Assembly: GCA_948567375.1 (NCBI GenBank)
Contig: OX419759.1
Location: 6,974,744-7,038,743 of the forward strand
Direction: 5' to 3'
Length of the DNA stretch: 64,000 nucleotides
DNA from: Lunularia cruciata
Taxonomy: Eukaryota > Streptophyta > Marchantiopsida > Lunulariales > Lunulariaceae
Position 1 is the first letter of the stretch, and every line of letters starts with the position of its first letter. Under the pieces are notes generated by a model that did no database searches, was not told where the DNA came from, and saw only the letters and a list, made by a program, of their open reading frames with translations. Made by a program: the position numbers and the translations under genes. Shown here piece by piece: positions 1-11,453 of this stretch.

Positions 1-1432
1 AAGTGAAAGAAAATAGGGTCTTTGGTCGAGATACATACAGTGTCAGCCCCAGTTCGATTAGGTTTTAACTGCATGGAATCAAAACTCTCACTCGATAAAA
101 CGGAATACTCGCGAAACCGAATTAATTCACAAAACCCATGTTGTGGTTCAGGATCCATTTGGTTTTAAATCTTTGAACCACAACTTATTCCATTACCTGA
201 AACCAAACCGATTAATTTGGTTTTGGTTCGAAAATGAACCCGGGAACAAGACCTAATATATACATATATTCAGTTTCTCGTATGCATGGAATACCACCCT
301 CGATTATTCTAGAAATATGTTCTAGGGCTAAAATTTACAAGAAAAGAAAGGAAAACACATGCCAGAATGTGATGGGGTTTGTGGATGAGGGCCCATACTC
401 CAAGTGTAAGTCCTACCCGAAATCCACAGGGTTGGCCTCGTAACCGATTTTCAATTCAAAAGTATTTAAAATAAAAAAATTGAGGAGAAGAATCAGTATC
501 ACTTACATCAAATGATCTGATGTCACACACTATCATTCGAAATAGCAATTTTCGATGTTAGATACCCCATGCTTAACACTAAGCAAAAACCCATATTTCA
601 AAAATAAGAAGTAGAAACAGCAGCATGTACACATCTGCGCATACCATTTTAGAAATCTCAATGCTGATGTTGATCAACAAAGTACATTTCTCGGGAATAT
701 ACAACGCACACGATTATACTTAAGAAGAACCCCAGTCAATAAAAGAAATACCATGAAGATAAGAAAGAGAATACAAGGAGTAGAGATGCGTAAGAAAAAA
801 AAGAAAAAAAGAAAAAGCTCCCCTAAAGAGAAGGACACTAATCGTGGAGGATGCCCGCTAAGTGAGTCCAATATTAGGCGAGCATTAGGAGGCATGTCTT
901 CCTCAAGTAAGAGGAGAGAGAGGCTAAAGTGGGACGATAACAAAGATTTGAGGCTGCAAAAGCAAGCAGCAACAACCGGGCTATTATTCACTTAGGCATC
1001 CAAATCCATTGAACCTCAACTAGAACTACAGGTACTTGTCTTAATAGCGTTTTAGAAGGATCCAAAAATATCATACTTTTCTGCGGAAGGGGAGGGTAGA
1101 AGAAGCTGTGGTGCAAACGCGACACCATCTTCATTCAGTGTATGCATCAAATCAAAGGCAATCTTCTTGGTTCCCTGAGAATCTGGGGACGAGTCAAAGA
1201 GTTCTTAAGTTAGGAGAATCGTCAACCTTAATCCCTACATCCAAGAGAATAGAGTTTAACGAAAAGAAATCAGGAAAAAGGTATTATCAAGAAAATTTTG
1301 TATGATTGGGATCCACATGACTAACTCATGTGGAACCCGATGATTCTTCTATACAGCGAGTGGACATGATAACCAAACAAAAGAACGAGGAAAACAGATG
1401 CCACAAAACCAGATCAAAAAGGGTTTATAATC
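1..1432. other. No gene recognised
   Basis: This stretch has only short open frames without recognisable motifs. I see no repeat boundary, RNA gene or promoter that I could defend. Confidence 0.5.
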
Positions 1433-1949
1433 TGGTTATGTCTAAAAACCTATATTGGATATGAATACCAAAAGCTTTCTCCCTCTCGCCATTAAGTTTA
1501 AAGGCGATATCATTCACTAAAACATCAGTGGAACATAACCCACCATCACAATAGAAAGTGTAGGTATTTTGGCTTGAAAAGTGACTCACTCTCTGAGTCA
1601 TTCTTGGTTATGTCTAAAAACCTACATTGGAGTCGAATAACAAAGGTTTTCTCCCTCTCTCTCCATTCAGTTTAAAGGCGATTTCATCCACTAAAACATC
1701 AGTGGAACATAACCAACCATCACTCTAGAGAGTGCGGGTATTTTGGCTTAATAAGTGACTCATTCTCTGAGTCATATTTGGTTATGTCTAAAAACCTACA
1801 CTAGAGTCCAATTCCAAAGATTTTCCCTCTCTCCATAAGTTTATAGACGATTTCATCCACTAAAACATCAGTGGAGCATAACTCACCATCACTCTAGAGA
1901 GTGTAGGTATTTTGGCTTCAGAAGTGACTCACTCTCTGCGTCATACTTG
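1433..1949. repeat. Three-copy tandem repeat, unit about 172 bp
   Basis: Units run 1433-1604, 1605-1778 and 1779-1949, each starting TGGTTATGTCTAAAAACC. They differ by scattered substitutions and small indels. Each unit ends with a small inverted repeat of TGACTCA and TGAGTCA around a 5-nt spacer (the third unit has one change), and carries a second inverted pair CCACT...AGTGG. TGAGTCA is a known bZIP/GCN4-type binding core. Any function is inference. No coding frame runs through the array. Confidence 0.9.
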
Positions 1950-3794
1950 TCGTGTAAGACATGCTCATAGCATTGCTTCTGAGCCGATCTTATTGGCCCA
2001 GCACAAACAATGTTACACGAGACAGTTTGTTTACTTTTTCACTCATGTGATACAGTATGAAGGACGACAGATCTAAGATCTCACGCAATTTACCACTAGC
2101 TGCTGAAAGGGTCTCCATGGAGATTCTTGCAAGTGCATGAAGTTCCCATTTTCTTGGGAGCTCAAGAGTAGAGGCGTAGCAGTCGGGATTTCCTCACATG
2201 CCGTCTTGTTTTGTTTGGATACCAAAGCACATGTGTGCCAAAAGCTTTTGAGTTTCTCACACTCACAGCCCGATAGTGCCAATCATTAATGGGGCCGAGC
2301 TGCTTTGGAATGTTATAGATTGATGCTAACGGGATGCGTAATAACGTTACTGTTATGAAGACGTAATACATGGCGCTGCTTAGATATGTGTGGTAATATG
2401 TGATTTTTAAGTTGAAGTTCTACATACAGTTCTGCAAAGACGACATATCCTAGGGATTGGAGTTTTCTTTTCTTCTTTACAAAATGCTGGTTTGGTAAGT
2501 GACTGCAATATAGAACAATGTAGTGTGAGTATATAGTATTGGACTTCGATCTTGTTTGGGTGGAAGATGTATATGACTTTCGTCAACGAGAAGGTGGCTC
2601 CCTACACTTATAGAGGAGCCACCAATTTGTCCTTTTCATTCCATTTTCCCTTTTCCACCTCGGTATCTTCTTGCTTTGCTTAATGTGGGCTTCTAAGACT
2701 TGTGTGCCCTTGAGTTGTTATTCAATTTTCAACAAAAAATTTCCGAAGCCTACTGTTACTTATTTGAGATGTTTATATTTTACTCAGCCTTTCCGATCAA
2801 CCATCTTCTCACTTTCGGACTAAACTTTCTATCCCCAGAACGGTGTACATATATTTATAAATGAATCATACCAAAAAAACTGAGTCCTATATGAACTAAA
2901 CCGGAAGCTATTGGCTATAGATCTTACTTTTCTGGGCCGGAGATGACTTGAATATGTAAAATAAAAATAACTGAAAAAACGCACGGATGCGAATAAAAAA
3001 TGCTTTAGCCCTTTGGGTACCTTCTAGGGCTGCTTGGAGTTGTCTCCACCTTTTACTATACTTAGAACGGGTGGAAATGATAAGGAAGGCGTCTTTATAA
3101 TGAGAAGAATCTCATTTGATATTTTATCTATTGGTGTAGTGGATTCCTCGAATAAAAGTATCAAATCCCGGCAAAATAGAAAGTGAGACTCATCCTTTCA
3201 CCCACAGTTTGAAGGCAGTTTACGCAGTTCACCACGTAACGTACAAAGTGAAGAGTCCAGTCAATGCTGAATTCCTTGTTTGAATAGGCCAGGTCCCTAA
3301 CGGTGGAGCTTTTGAATAAGTTTTCTACGGGGGATCAGGAATTAATTTATTATTAATTTAAATCTATATAATAAACACAATGTACTATGTACAGTTCTGA
3401 CCTCCGTAAACTGAATAATTTCACTAAAATATTCATTAATAAAAAAAAATATTGAATAAGTTAATAATTAATTTAATCCATCCAAAAATATGGTGAATGA
3501 ATCACACAATATCGGAGCAAAAGCACGAAATCAAAGTATATGTGTCATTTTATGAGTATTACTTATTTATGATGTCCAAATGTATCTATTATTCAGCTTT
3601 TATTTTTCTTGGTCCATTTTGTGGCTACTTTATTGTATTATTGAACCATGCAACTTCAGTTTTTTCCATCATATCAATATACGTGGGTTTCAGTACTTAC
3701 CCTGAAAGATAGCTCGAGATAGAAGGAAACTTCGCCATGGTAGAACAAGTATCGAAAGCAGCATTTAGCTCTTCATAGTTCTACAATGTTCACT
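1950..3794. other. No gene recognised
   Basis: No coding frame, RNA gene or repeat family was recognised here. The open frames are short and lack domain motifs. Confidence 0.45.
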
Positions 3795-3806
3795 ATTAAT
3801 CTCATC

Positions 3807-3857
3807 TTGATGGGGTCTTCCCATCCTTCTTTGTTTCATACGCACTCGCTTTTTCAC
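3807..3857 (+). mobile_element. 51-bp micro-insertion of the RLE LINE 3' end
   Basis: The insert begins TTGATGGGGTCTTCCCATCC and ends in a degenerate form of the family's terminus (CATACGCACTCGC plus a T-rich tail). It is flanked by a 12-bp duplication, ATTAATCTCATC at 3795-3806 and ATCAATCTCATC at 3858-3869, with one mismatch. It is therefore an extremely 5'-truncated retrotransposition event. It starts at the foot of the terminal hairpin, like the inserts at 40049 and 51883. Confidence 0.8.
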
Positions 3858-3869
3858 ATCAATCTCATC

Positions 3870-6800
3870 TGACTCTCCAAATTGGCCGGGACACGCTGAA
3901 GACACAACACTTCCCTAATGCAGCCAAAGCAAGAATCTTCTCCCCCCACCCAACAGCAACAAGAATATTCGAATTTACGTTTGCTGGTATTTGCACTATT
4001 ATGCTCTATTTCATTGCTGGTATAAAATTATCTCCTTGTTGTCGGGTAACTCTTGTATTTTACGGTAATTCTGTTTCAATTCCAGGTCATCTTGTATGCC
4101 TTGTGTCTATGTCTTCATACTTGATGTCTTCACCGTGTGACTTGAGTCACCTCGTGATTAACAAATTACAAGATAAATACAGAAATAAATGAGTAAAACC
4201 TCACTTCGTCTACAGATACTTGACGTTTGTTTGAATATATTTTAAACTTGTTGTTAAGCTTGTTTCCAAAGCTAAGAAGTTCAAACAAGGAATCTCAAAT
4301 AAATCTTCTTACTTTGCATCTTCTTATCTGGGCAGTACTTTAACTCTTTGTGCATTATTCTGGTAAGCCACCTAAATCCATGTAATGCATACGGTTTTCA
4401 CACATTTAGATTCGCACGTCAGTTACAACTTGGCGTTGATTAATCCTGTAGCTTAAAAATGTCACCAGTAATGCCCGGGGCCAAGAACAAAAGAAATAAG
4501 GAGCCCCTTTAAACCAATCATTCAATATCATAAACCAGTGATTGTACTAAAAAGCTACGATCTGAATCATAAATTGAGATACGATAAATTGGTGCAGTTC
4601 ACTTTATTTTTCAGAACTGAAATACTATGTTAATCTTGCTCTCTTACAATTGATCAGTCATTAAGTACTCTTAATTAATGGAATCAGGGCTGCCTCTCCA
4701 CCGTCCTACAAAGCTATCGACCTGGTCCTAAGGTGGGAGTTTCACGAAGTCCGTAATCGTAAGACCAAGCAAGCTAACGACTAGGATGTCATTCGCGGGG
4801 AATTTCGTTTTGAATCTGGAAGAAAGTTCATTCCAGAAGAGGATGTCCTCCGAACCAAGTAAACGAAAAATTCGTGCTCCTTCGTTGTGAAGACTCTCTT
4901 TCTGGAGTTATACGAACTAACAGCTTCTCGAAGCGCACACGAATTGGCTTGGCACCGCGGTGGTCGATCGTTTCTGTACAGTGGAGAATTTTGTCGATTG
5001 TCTTTCTGCGTGAATGTAGAGTGAGTGGACACGCTATGTTCATGTGCGCATTAGGAGTGCATGAAATAGGTGTTCCTGCTTTCCAAGGTTTCTTGTCGCG
5101 TTTTCTGATGATTTCAACTTGGTCTTTTCATGCACGTAGCATGAATTGGATTCAGTGTGGACGCTTGTTGCGAAACCTGTGTCAAGGCGTCTGGCTGAAG
5201 CTTTCAGCCGAAGAACTAGGAGGGTATATCGAGTGACTTGAGATTCAATCCTAGTTTCTATGTCATCAGGATCAGTCTCTCTTTCCTAGTCCCCTGCCGA
5301 TTAGAGTTTTGACACCTGAAAAGTGGTCCGATGGAACATTGACTCATTGAAGAAATACTGTATTCAATGAACTGTATTCCCCTGCGCCAAGTCATGGTGG
5401 CCAATTTCGGGTTTGTTTCGGTCTAGTTATCAAGGTCCCACCCGCTTTTTTGAAACAGATCGCCTTTGGCAATTATGTGGAAGGGTTATGAAAGTGAAAA
5501 CCATATCTTCTAGGCAGTTTCCGGAAGCGCATTGGGAAACAGCGAAGCTGTCCTTTAAGACACACATCAATAATGGACGAGGATACGATAAGCACAAGTT
5601 TGAAAGAAACGATTCCCTTAAACACACGCAGACTTGATACTTAACGTATCAATCTTAAGTTCGAATATTCCGCATACAGACTGGATACTTACCATACTTG
5701 ATACTTACCTAAACTCGAATAATCCACATACACACGCTGGATGCAGAGGCACCACACATTAAGTGCACCAACACTAGAAGAAGTCTGTTCTCTCATCTTC
5801 TATATACACCTCGAGATGATCTATCTCTAAGAGAAACGCGGATCGTCTTCTTGTTCGTCGTTCATGGATATACAAATTACTCACGTACTCTTCTGTGAGA
5901 ACGTTTCGGACGACATTCCGGGTTACATAGCGTGGACTGTGAAGTATGTTAGACTCACACAAACTGAACTAGTCTCAAATTGTCTTTAGCGACTTGATCT
6001 TTTCAACCCACCCTAAGACTCCGTGATGGTTGGGTTTAAATATTCTGATATCTGAGCTGCAACTCTCGTCCGCATACCCTTTAGAATGGACACCAAACAG
6101 AGTCCCTGAGATCGTTGACTAGACTGCATCAACTATGTCTTTTCAACGTGACATACTGAACCTAATCATTGAACACTGAAGTAATCAAGGTTCGCTCCTC
6201 GTTTCTGTCAGGGTGCGAACTCCATCGGCAAGGACCCGATCAGAGGTTACCCTTGGACAGATTCATGAATCGTGACGAGCGCAGTTGTGGTCTCCAGTAT
6301 ACTCTAGCACGACTTGCAATAGTAGACAGCAAATTAAGTCGGCAAAGGTTCCTAGCAAGAAAAGGATCGTCTTACATTACTAAGGATTTTGAACGAGGTA
6401 CTGTTTCTGTCAATACATGAGAAATTTGAGAATACTGTGCAATTTACAGAGGCGTGGGATATCCCATGGAAAAGGAACAGACAGATTTGGTTATTTAACT
6501 AAAGGAATCCTATCAATCAGTGACTCATTCTTCTTGAATACGAACACCAGAGTACTATGATTACAGATTTCTATCGAAACACGAAATTAGATGATTTTCA
6601 TTCATTACATGCCTAGCGAATGTGGCCGCAATAACGAGCATTGTCCTTCTTGTTTACTTAAATCTCTTCGCTCATGCATCTGATGAAAAAAATTGATACG
6701 TGTTCGATAGTGGCACAGCACCCTGCAGCCATTTGACATTTGGCAGTGTCTCATTTACCTAATTCTTAACCTGCTTCGTTCTTGTATTGACCCTCTCCCC

Positions 6801-9800
6801 GTCAAATTCACATTACTTTTCTCAAACGAAGTCCATGGATCCTGGAGCCAACAACTCCGTGTCAACCCCTTGGCGGCAGGATTCCGTGATCAAAGTTACA
6901 CGACCTTACTCTATCCATGCTCGACGTTCCTGTATACAATCATGTGAAACAGATTTGCCGGACAGGAAGTCCTTACAGACAAAAGATATTGACTGGATGT
7001 GTAGACATGACTGTTTGTCAAGTGTTTCTTTCAAACACATGACATTTGCATGGTTCCTGGTCATGAGTCCTCATCGAAATTTCAGCTGTGGTGTCAAACT
7101 TGTGACTTAAGCCCCACTTGAGAGCCGGTACAAGTTGCACATGTCCTGATATTTATAAACACGAGACCGCAATCTCCACCGATTTCCACACTTATCTACC
7201 TATTCTGCCCCCAACATCCTGCAATGTCTGGTAGTGGAGATAAACAACATTGTGTAAAAGCTCTACTCATGAGCACATTGAGGTCGAAATATCACTAATC
7301 TACTCGATCTTAACAATTTCTTATCTGCGGATTTTACTTCTGTCAGTTGAATGTTCGTTGTTTAGGTGACCGCCACATCAAGTAGATGGAACAAAGAACC
7401 TGTGGTAACAATTGTCCATGGGGCACCAACTTTGTCCTGAGTCAAGAGTGTGGCATATGACAGATCTTCTTCACTAACAAGTGAGGAAGGTCTGCATCGG
7501 CTGTAGAGTAGACACTAACTCAAGGGATGAATTAGATGAGTTCGGATCAAGATTACTTGCATGAAGGGAAGAAATCTTTGAGTCACATTCTCAAGAACGT
7601 CCCAAGTTGTCTGATTCTCACTCCATCCGTCATCTGTCGGGGTAGCATACCGCAAAAGGTTCTGCGGAAGGGAAGCGGGGGCATACGGTGCTTGAAGATG
7701 TGTAGAGGGACGAGGACTGTGCACCACGAACTGTCAGATGTCGGGGCAGCATACTGTAAAAAGCCTTTGCCTGAAGGCAGGTTCGGGAATCTACCATGCT
7801 TGACGGCGTTCAAAGGGACGACAATCGGGGTACCAAATACTCCAAATTTCCATTTCTTATTTGCCCTGTCTTGCAACATGTCTTGTCTTGTAGGCTGCTA
7901 GTGTTCAATTCTTTTCGGTTTGTTTCCCATTTGTGCTGATGTTGCAATCGTACTCTTTCAACTGCTAGATTCCGAGCTTTGTTGTATTCAAAGATTGATA
8001 GTCAAACGGATAAAAGTTCCTAGATACTAGTACAGCCATCGTTGTTGGCTCTCTCTCTCTCACGAAGTTCTAATAAGCTTATTACAGTGATTAAATAGTT
8101 GAGAGAAGGTGATATGAAAGTTCGTTGTACCAGAAGTGAGAGGATATGCCGGTTGAGAACCGGCATGTGGTCGATCGTTATCCATGCCCATCAGACAAAT
8201 AGACAGGCAGACAACCAGCATTCTTGGTCGAATTCATCCAAGCAGCAGATGAAGATTGAAATAGACAGTACTAGAAAACGACGAGTTTAAAGAATAAAAC
8301 AGCCTGTCAGGTATCATCGCAAATGGTTCCGTATCTTCTTCTTTTCTAAAGAGAAGTGGACCGACTAGATAAGACACAATTGTACCCTTTCCAGAACATG
8401 TTCCACCGTCAAGGTTCAGAGTATGTTGGAAGCATTCATCATTTCAAATTGTACACTCTCACCACAACTTTTACGGTATATATTTTTTCACAGATCGTGT
8501 TGAGTCGTCACAGTGAAATGCGCCACCGCATTTAATAAGCGGAGTCAGTTTGAAACACATGAGATAACTGGTGACAAAAAATCGAAGACATCTGATGTAA
8601 ACGCTTACTGCCTTCCGAACAGGGTTATCTGACTCAGAAAGTTTCTTGGGGTTATACTCAGATGTACCACAGCTCAGTGAGCATTCCGTGCTGGTGAGGT
8701 CGAGCACTTGTCCGCCGCAGCAGAGAATTATCCAATTATCCAATTCAGCAACTCTCTGTTGAAGTCATGATTTCAGAGAGGCCATGATGCCACTCGTGAT
8801 GGAAACTAAAGATCAAACTTTCTCACCCAGCTGAGGCATCTCAAAATACACCTGACCGGTGATGCAATGTGTCAAAGCTACGTACCACCTGTTCCAATCA
8901 ATGAAATTCTCGATGTTGTTATAGTAGTACAAGACAGTGGATGAGTTCTCGATCTATTATATGTTATTCAAGCCATGTACGGTGACATCTTTCCAGCGTA
9001 GTTCAACTTGCTCGTCACCAAGTTGGGTGTTCAGATCCATGATCCAACTGTCGCAGATTCATCTCGTGAAGTTCCCGTGTAGCCTACTGACTGTAAGGTA
9101 ACACTTCAACTCAGCACACCCCCTCTCTCTCTCCTCTATGTGACGAGCACTTTAGGCAGAAGAGCTAATGTACCATAGATCGGTCAAACAACTCAACCGG
9201 TCTGATTCAGCTAGTCTCTCCCATCTCGACATAGCTTAAATCATGACATATCAAAGCTAGAAGCACCGTCTTCTAGATAAACAAGTTCGAAACAAAGAGT
9301 CCTACATAGCCTAGTCCACTCAACCCCAGATCACATGTCAAATAGAGAAACAAATACATAGCTGAGGGTCCTACATACCCTACTCCACTCGCAAAGAGAC
9401 CTGAGTGCTGATGTGATAAATGAACTGTCAGACCTCCTCCCCCGTGGTTTCTCGTAGGTACGTTCAGGATTACACCGAACGTACCATCGCAAGGTGACAA
9501 TCACTTGCTGCCTACAGTCTTGCGGTCCTGATTAAACAGTCCAATTCGTATTAGGTGATCAGTTCTCCTCTCTGAATATCATGACAACGGTTCCTACAAT
9601 CACAGCTCTGGTGGCCTGCTACACAACTGACTGATCACGCAAGACACCTGATTCGTGGCTCGTGATGTAACATCCTAAAGCATCAGATATAAGCTCTGCT
9701 ACTCTTCTCTGTCAAAGTTAATCTTGGGACGGCACAGAAATGTACGTCATGCCTGACTTGATCAAATCCTCGCTTCAAAACATCTTCACATCAGTTGCTT

Positions 9801-11343
9801 GTTTTGCATGATAAAAACAGAATGAAGATAGCTCTCAGATCTAGAGAATAATCATGAATGTAAACATCCGTCCTACCATGAACGTCGATACGGGCAACTG
9901 AAATGATCAAATGATGGTTCCTTCATTGCGTCAGGTACTATTGAGTCAGATAACTGCTACTTTGGTAACGACTCACTCTACTCAGTTTTGCATCTGAAGA
10001 AAGTGATATCAACAGAGAAAAAGCCAAAAGAAGAAGAAAAAAAGCTGGTGGCCAAAATCTTCTTAGATTTGATTTTCATCCTAGTGTACATTGTATTGTG
10101 AGCTTTCGTAGCGTCTATCCTTGAAACCAGATTCTTCATAAGTCAACACCAAATTTATCTTCTGGATTCATGAACCAGTCGCAAATCCGAAGCTATCCAT
10201 GTCTGCACTAAACTAAACTGGTTTGGAGCTCAGAGATCCTGAACCATTCTCAGAGCAAAATATGAATTGAATCCATATCCACCCCTCATGAGAAAGCTGG
10301 GTGGATTCAATAGGTGGAAGCAGTGCGAGCTAGCTTTCACATTGCTTCCACCTTAGAAGCATGTAGCCTCTGCCATCAGACAATCAGTGGCACAGAACAG
10401 GTTGCAAAGTTTGTGAATCAGAAATCATTGCTTTCAGTGGCTCCACCTTACAGTTACCCTCTTGTCTATACACGTAACGGTATCATTTAATTCTACTTCG
10501 ATCTGCGCGTAAATCTACTGGGATGACAAAGTGATCGACCTGAGTTTTCCATGAAGGCGAAAATCCTTCTCCCAGTAGAACGAGGGTATCTTCCTTACGA
10601 TCCACGACTTTGTCTCGAGAACACATGATTCATCGCAACAGCAGAAGTTTGGTAATAACAGACACTGGCTTCATGCCACTCCATCTATTGGTGAGTCAAA
10701 TTAGTGATTCTGCTCACACAATGGACAAGGTGGAGATGTAGCTGAAACCTGTCATTTCCTTATTAATATGATGAGGTCTGTGTTCTTAGTTTCAGTCAAG
10801 TTTCTCTTCAACCTACAAACCACAACCACAACAAACAAAGGGAGGCTACTTTCAAGTTCCTCCACGGAGTTTAAGCCTCCAACTAAGCCTTTGAAATAGT
10901 GTATCCCTCTACAGTTTATCTCATGCACGCCTATAGTCCATTTGTGGACAAAGCTAGCACCCAAAATCGAGCCAAGGTTAAATTGACTACATTAGTCCTC
11001 ACTACAAAACTGGAGACTCGCGTATTATCTCTAGACTTTTATTTTATTGTTTTGTGGTTTTATATATCTATAGAGAGAACGCAACTCCCTAGTGAGAACT
11101 GATGAAGTAAATTTACCCTCGGCTCGATCTTTTCTTTCTTTTTATTTATTTATGTCTCTGTTTTAGAGTAACTAAAATACTCTTCTTATCTGAATCAGCC
11201 AAATATTTAGGACGAAAGTCCAGATTTTTGGACCCTGGTGGTGCTTTGATCTAAGTACAACATATTAGGTTAGGTTGCTGGACTTTGAAATTTTGGGAAA
11301 GCATATGCCCGTTGTTTCTAACAGATTCCCTCTAACTTTATTC
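3870..11343. other. Gene-poor region, no confident gene
   Basis: This 7.5-kb stretch has somewhat higher GC than the deserts but no frame with a recognisable domain. There is a diverged direct repeat: a segment beginning near 7629 (CTGTCGGGGTAGCATAC) recurs near 7735 (ATGTCGGGGCAGCATAC), about 107 bp apart. The density of stops in all frames suggests decayed repeats, but I could not assign a family. Confidence 0.4.
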
Positions 11344-11365
11344 CTTGTATACAGTGAATGAAAAA

Positions 11366-11453
11366 GGCGACCGCTTAGGAAAAAAGAAGGATGGGAAGAC
11401 CCCATCAAGCCATACAAGGGAGAGACAAAAAACGTAACATAGGGCTAAGCCCC
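11366..11453 (-). promoter_or_regulatory. LINE 3' UTR with two hairpins (RT recognition candidate)
   Basis: On the minus strand the stop codon lies in a stem-loop of the form GGGGC-TTA-GCCCC (11442-11453 here, with one pair lost). About 35 nt further comes GATGGG-GTCTT-CCCATC (11390-11406), then CCTAAGCGGTCGCC at the end. Both hairpins recur in other copies. In known LINEs the RT binds a structured 3' UTR to begin target-primed synthesis. That this is its role here is inference. Confidence 0.6.

Noticed and set aside
1433-1949. CRISPR-like array
   Set aside because: The repeats are contiguous 172-bp units without unique spacers, in eukaryotic DNA.
6694-6735. Protease-like peptide FDSGTAPCSHL suggesting a Copia-type LTR element fossil
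   Set aside because: Only one short motif was seen; no integrase, RT, LTR ends or primer-binding site were recognised nearby.
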